A stretch of 64,000 nt of DNA from Agroathelia rolfsii (lineage: Eukaryota > Basidiomycota > Agaricomycetes > Amylocorticiales > Amylocorticiaceae): assembly GCA_018343915.1 (NCBI GenBank), contig JABRWF010000005.1, forward strand, positions 3,507,001 to 3,571,000, written 5' to 3'. Under the pieces are notes generated by a model that was given only the letters and a program-made list of their open reading frames with translations, was not told where the DNA came from and did not search any database. Numbering within the stretch: position 1 is the stretch's first letter; every line of letters begins with the position of its first letter. The position numbers were made by a program, and so were the translations under genes. Below, piece after piece: positions 60,701 to 64,000 of this stretch.

Positions 60701-62478
60701 TGAGGACCTGGTCTCCCGCCTATGGAGAGATCGTCGATCGGCCTGGATATCGCGACCGCTCAAAATTACACCTCCTGGTTGATGTAATTGAGCAGCAGCT
60801 GGAATCAAACCTATGGAAGGAAGACGATCTTCACCTCCAGGATGACCCACGCGTACGATCTCTCGTGCAGAATGTACTAGAATACTTCAATCCGCTAACG
60901 GATCGGTTGGCCGAACGATGGGGAACGCTTGCTCTCACGTGGGCGACATCATGTTCCATACGGGCGACTGCCATACGCTCCCTGCACATATACCGGGCCA
61001 TCAATCCCCCATTCAACCGATCGGACTTGGGCTTACTGTTATTCCGTCTTTCTGATTCTATTGCTGGTGTACAAAATAAGATGCAGTCTTTCACAGCTGA
61101 GATCATCATCACATTATCCGGCATGGTCAGACCGCCTGTACCTCCAAGTACCCTACCACAACTCTTCTGGACAGCATGCGCCTGCTTGTCTACTACCGTC
61201 GAGGCCGAGTTCCTGCAGGTCCTTCTATTTGTCGAAGAACTTCTGTCGCGGATCGATCTCAACGACCAGGAAACCGCTGATATGCTTATATCTCAGCGTC
61301 CTTACGACTGGTCTGGTTCGTTGTCGATGCAACCGCCGCTACTAGTTGGATTGAGATCTTCAACGACGGTACACGCAACATTTAGAGTTCTCAAACTGCT
61401 GACGCGGATAGAAGACTCGAGGTTAATAGATGGGTCTGGTGGGCGTGTTAGGGATCTTTACATCGCATCGCTTCCGTGGTGCCTGCAGGCTATGGCAGAC
61501 AACGCATATGACGAATCGCTGAAGGAGTTTGCTACTAACATCGGTCACTTGGCAGACATCGAAGAACGCGAGAGCATCAGTCGCAATATGGAATCGTTCG
61601 TCCGAGGCCGCTTCCGAACGAAGGACGATTTCCTGCGACAGTCCGTCAGCAGCATTCGGGAGCACTACGCAGCTGATAGCTGGCACGAGGTCTTAACGCT
61701 GTTACTAGGGATGATCCTTAATCGAGAAAAATGGATACAGGTACAATCCATGCAAATACTCAAAGTCCTCTTGCAACAGAAAGGGATCAAGGGTCCAACT
61801 GTGCTCCTGGGATCAGAACTCCTTATGCCGCTGCTTCGTTTACTCGAAACGGATTTGGCGGAGCAAGCGCTGGAGGTCCTGGAGGAACCTATGACGATCT
61901 CGGGAGGGCCCGCTGCCAAGCACGTCTTACGTATGAGCTTACATGCTCGCGCTGCCATCAAGGATACAGAGTCCGTCGGAGATGTGTTCGGTACACCCGA
62001 AGAATCTGGCTGGAGTGTTGGTCGACGAGACGAGGCAGGCAAACTCTGTCGTGCCAATGTCCTAGCTGTCTTTGAGACCTGCAAGATGCCCACGAGACCA
62101 TCTCGCATCGATTTTGAGCCAGATATCGGCCCATTCGTCGATGAACCCGAGGAAGAGGACCTCAGCGAATTGGTTCAAAATCTACACGAATTGAGCGCCT
62201 TCTTCCAGGATAACACTCCTCAAGTCATACCAAGCTCGTTGCCTAGTAGAAAGCTTGAGGCGCGTGTGGCTGCCATCCTGGCGAAATCTGTGTCGGATGG
62301 TATCCCTGAGACACCTCTAGAAAGAGACATGTTTAATTTCCAGCCTAATGATCAATCCTCGCTCTACTTTCCAGCTGAAGACTCGGATCAATATTCAGAC
62401 AGTGATTCGGACATGGATGATGCATTCATTTACGACACACCAACTATAGCCGGCAGGAGCAGAGTTGATTTGACTTAA
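54796..62478 (+). CDS. Cell morphogenesis protein, Furry/Tao3/Mor2 family
   Basis: Very large HEAT-repeat scaffold of roughly 2,400 residues that in other fungi holds NDR-type kinases (Cbk1/Orb6) at growth sites. A short first exon (MSTDGIQITIP) is spliced to VPEFTDLDDTDFTSTPIPFG. There follows a Phe-Gly/Gly-rich low-complexity part (GFGSGSGFGNHGGGFGSGSG and more), then Ser/Thr-rich disorder, then conserved blocks: VMRWRQTQNNEKVNEDIVNL, VAPQQYFLRHWMACVDAGLS, and RFFPLNRMLVIPADESHDIL of the cell morphogenesis N-terminal domain; ESLLIYH-like and LFILQSLEDWVSNINFL of the central region; WTACACLSTTVEAEFLQVLL and RPYDWSGSLSMQPPLLVGLR of the C-terminal domain. It ends in an acidic tail (DSDQYSDSDSDMDDAFIYD). 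Nine or more exons splice in frame. One intron near 56310-56360 must use the third of several close AG acceptors to give RFVSVTDRFI. Confidence 0.94.
54900..55140 (+). other. Phe-Gly/Gly-rich low-complexity segment of the Furry-like protein
   Basis: About 70 residues of Gly, Phe and Ser with repeated GFG, FGSG and FGNHGGGF units, encoded just after the short first exon. This composition is like FG-nucleoporin or prion-like condensate domains. It is not a conserved part of Furry proteins as I know them. Confidence 0.7.
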
Positions 62479-62904
62479 GTTATTTTCAATTTTGGATCTC
62501 TTTTACTTCTCTACTTCTCTGTTCCCTTCTTTCCTCCTTTTTTTCTGCTATTTTTGGATTAATCGTAGCTTCAATATTCTCCTTTTGCTGTCTAGCTTCG
62601 GACTTGTGACAATCTACCTATGTCACTGCACTAGTAATACTTGGTTGACTTTAGTTTCCTTGAGTACCAAATGTCGGTTTTATATTTGCACACTTCGAAT
62701 GTATAATGAATAATATGGATGGAGATCATTCAATAGAACCTAAGACGATGATGTAAGTATGCTCATGCTTTAAAGACATCAACTCAAATAGATGAAGTTG
62801 TTGCGTAAGTCAGACGAATACGCTGTCTGAGATTGGCGGAATGTTGCTATTCACTGCACCATGTAGGGTATGCGTCATATTATTTCCGGGCTGTAATATT
62901 ACCA
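62479..62904. other. Intergenic between convergent genes
   Basis: About 430 bases: 3' flanks of the Furry-like gene and the P450 gene. T-rich; no gene. Confidence 0.5.
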
Positions 62905-64000
62905 CTACTGAAATAAATGATCTTCTTTCAGGTTGATGAGTGATCGTGCTTTGTCAGAGCGAGGCATAACATCAATTATGTATGGTTCAGGATGGCTAGA
63001 AGAATCATTTCCTGTGAGACCGAAAAAAAAAACGAAGCGATGCAATTGCCTACTAACCTAATAAAGCCCGGCGTCATGCGATAAACGGGCTCAATCACAA
63101 CACCGTCTTTGATCCTCTTCTGTATGTCAAAGACTGCTATCGATGTGGCGCATGCAATGAAGATAACCTCTTCAGCAAAAAATCGTCCGGGGCAGATTCT
63201 GCAATGTTCATCGGTCATTAAGGCATAACGTTAGCATTTCCCCTTGGACTAGGAGTAATAATTTTACCTTCTGCCGAACCCAAACGCCATTTGTCGAGGA
63301 TCTCTTTCAGGCTTCTCGCCTAGAAAGCGTTCGGGATTGAAGCGCTCGGGATCTCTGTAGATACGTGGATCTTTCAGCATAAAGCTTCAGTTGATAATGA
63401 GAAGATGCTTTTTATAGTAAATAGAGATGGGATAAGCCCACTAGACATTGGGAACAATAACCGAACCCTTAGGTATCAAATATCCAGCATGAATGTCATC
63501 TTGGGAAGATATATGAGGGATAGCTGAAGGTGAATGAGTTAAATGACCGAAAAAAAGTTAAATCAAGCTCTAAACTACCAGTAGGTCCGACTACGTTCCA
63601 TCGAAGGACTTCTCGAATAACGGCATTAACATAAGGTAGACTCTTTCTATCAGAGATTAATGGGAGTCTTTGACTTCCTACAACCACATCGATTTCGGCT
63701 TGAGCTTTCTTAAGCACTTCAGGATAGAGCACCATGGCTAAGAAGAACCCTCGTATCATAGATACAGTCTAATGTGGGTAGGGCAAGACAGCTTTGTTCC
63801 CTTGCTTCTGGGTAGGTAAGTCTGAATATACACTCACTGTGTCGGCACCCCCCATATACACAACAACCAACAGCCATTTAATCAATTGTACCTCCTCTGG
63901 TGCCAGGTCATTACCTTCGATCAGTGCGGATGCGAATGATGGCATTGCAGCACCCGCTGCCTAACCATATAGTTTTTTTGTATTAGCATAGATATCATTA
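62905..64000 (-). CDS. Cytochrome P450, C-terminal part, cut by the window edge
   Basis: The 3' half or more of a microsomal monooxygenase; the N-terminus and membrane anchor lie beyond 64000. In order are seen the I-helix with oxygen-binding motif (WLLVVYMGGADT, joined by splicing to TVSMIRGFFLAMVLYPEVLK), the ExxR helix (VIREVLRW), PERFNPERFLGEK, and the heme loop FGFGRRICPGRF, whose Cys ligates the heme and which is split by an intron. The last intron, GTTAGT to TTCTAG, leads to SHPEPYIIDVMPRSDKARSL and a stop at 62905-62907; reading through without it ends early. The sequence style is that of the large agaricomycete group annotated as O-methylsterigmatocystin-oxidoreductase-like, which mostly act on xenobiotics or terpenoids. 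The specific substrate is unknown. Confidence 0.9.

Overview
The window is nuclear DNA of a filamentous basidiomycete, most likely a plant-litter- or wood-decaying agaricomycete. The genes are dense and cut by many short introns of about 50-70 bases with GT(R)NGT donors and CTNAC branch sites. The proteins are of fungal type: GH7 cellobiohydrolases, one with a CBM1; a glyoxal-oxidase-type copper radical oxidase; NAD-dependent formate dehydrogenase; pirins; a basidiomycete-type P450; a Furry/Tao3 protein. I saw no transposase, CRISPR array, rRNA gene or intact tRNA gene.

Layout. 1-2.8 kb: no gene seen. 2.8-5.1 kb (-): secreted, probably GPI-anchored copper radical oxidase. 5.9-7.7 kb (-): aldose 1-epimerase. 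9.1-10.3 kb (-): unrecognised mitochondrial protein. 10.7-13.6 kb (-): tandem pirin pair. 14.4-16.1 and 23.2-24.8 kb (-): four paralogous NTF2/SnoaL-like proteins in two pairs. Between the pairs lie a zinc-type alcohol dehydrogenase/enoyl reductase with a frameshift (17.3-18.6 kb, -) and formate dehydrogenase (21.0-22.7 kb, +, ten exons). 25.4-27.3 kb (-): ammonium transporter. 28.7-30.8 kb (-): FAD monooxygenase. 33.6-35.7 kb (-): DUF4140/DUF4139 (mucoidy-inhibitor-like) protein.

36.3-45.5 kb: two GH7 cellobiohydrolases (-). The first ends exactly where the linker and CBM1 of the second begin. Between them, on the + strand, lies a 1.3-kb head-to-tail duplication. Each unit carries a three-exon gene for a 92-residue small secreted cysteine-containing protein that I do not recognise. 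I regard this pair as the most novel item in the window.

47-64 kb: MFS drug/polyamine-type transporter (+), FMP52/HTATIP2-like NAD(P)-binding protein (-), SLMAP/Far9/PRO45-type FHA protein with a C-terminal membrane anchor (+), a very large Furry/Tao3/Mor2 cell morphogenesis protein (+), and the 3' part of a cytochrome P450 (-) that runs off the right edge.

Joint themes are inferences. The GH7 enzymes release cellobiose, copper radical oxidase can supply peroxide, aldose epimerase handles sugar anomers, and formate dehydrogenase removes formate that wood-decay fungi make from oxalate. Separately, the SLMAP-like (STRIPAK) and Furry-like (NDR-kinase scaffold) genes are adjacent and act in related morphogenesis pathways in other fungi. 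Exon boundaries were worked out by eye from splice sites, frame continuity and paralogue comparison, so some are approximate.
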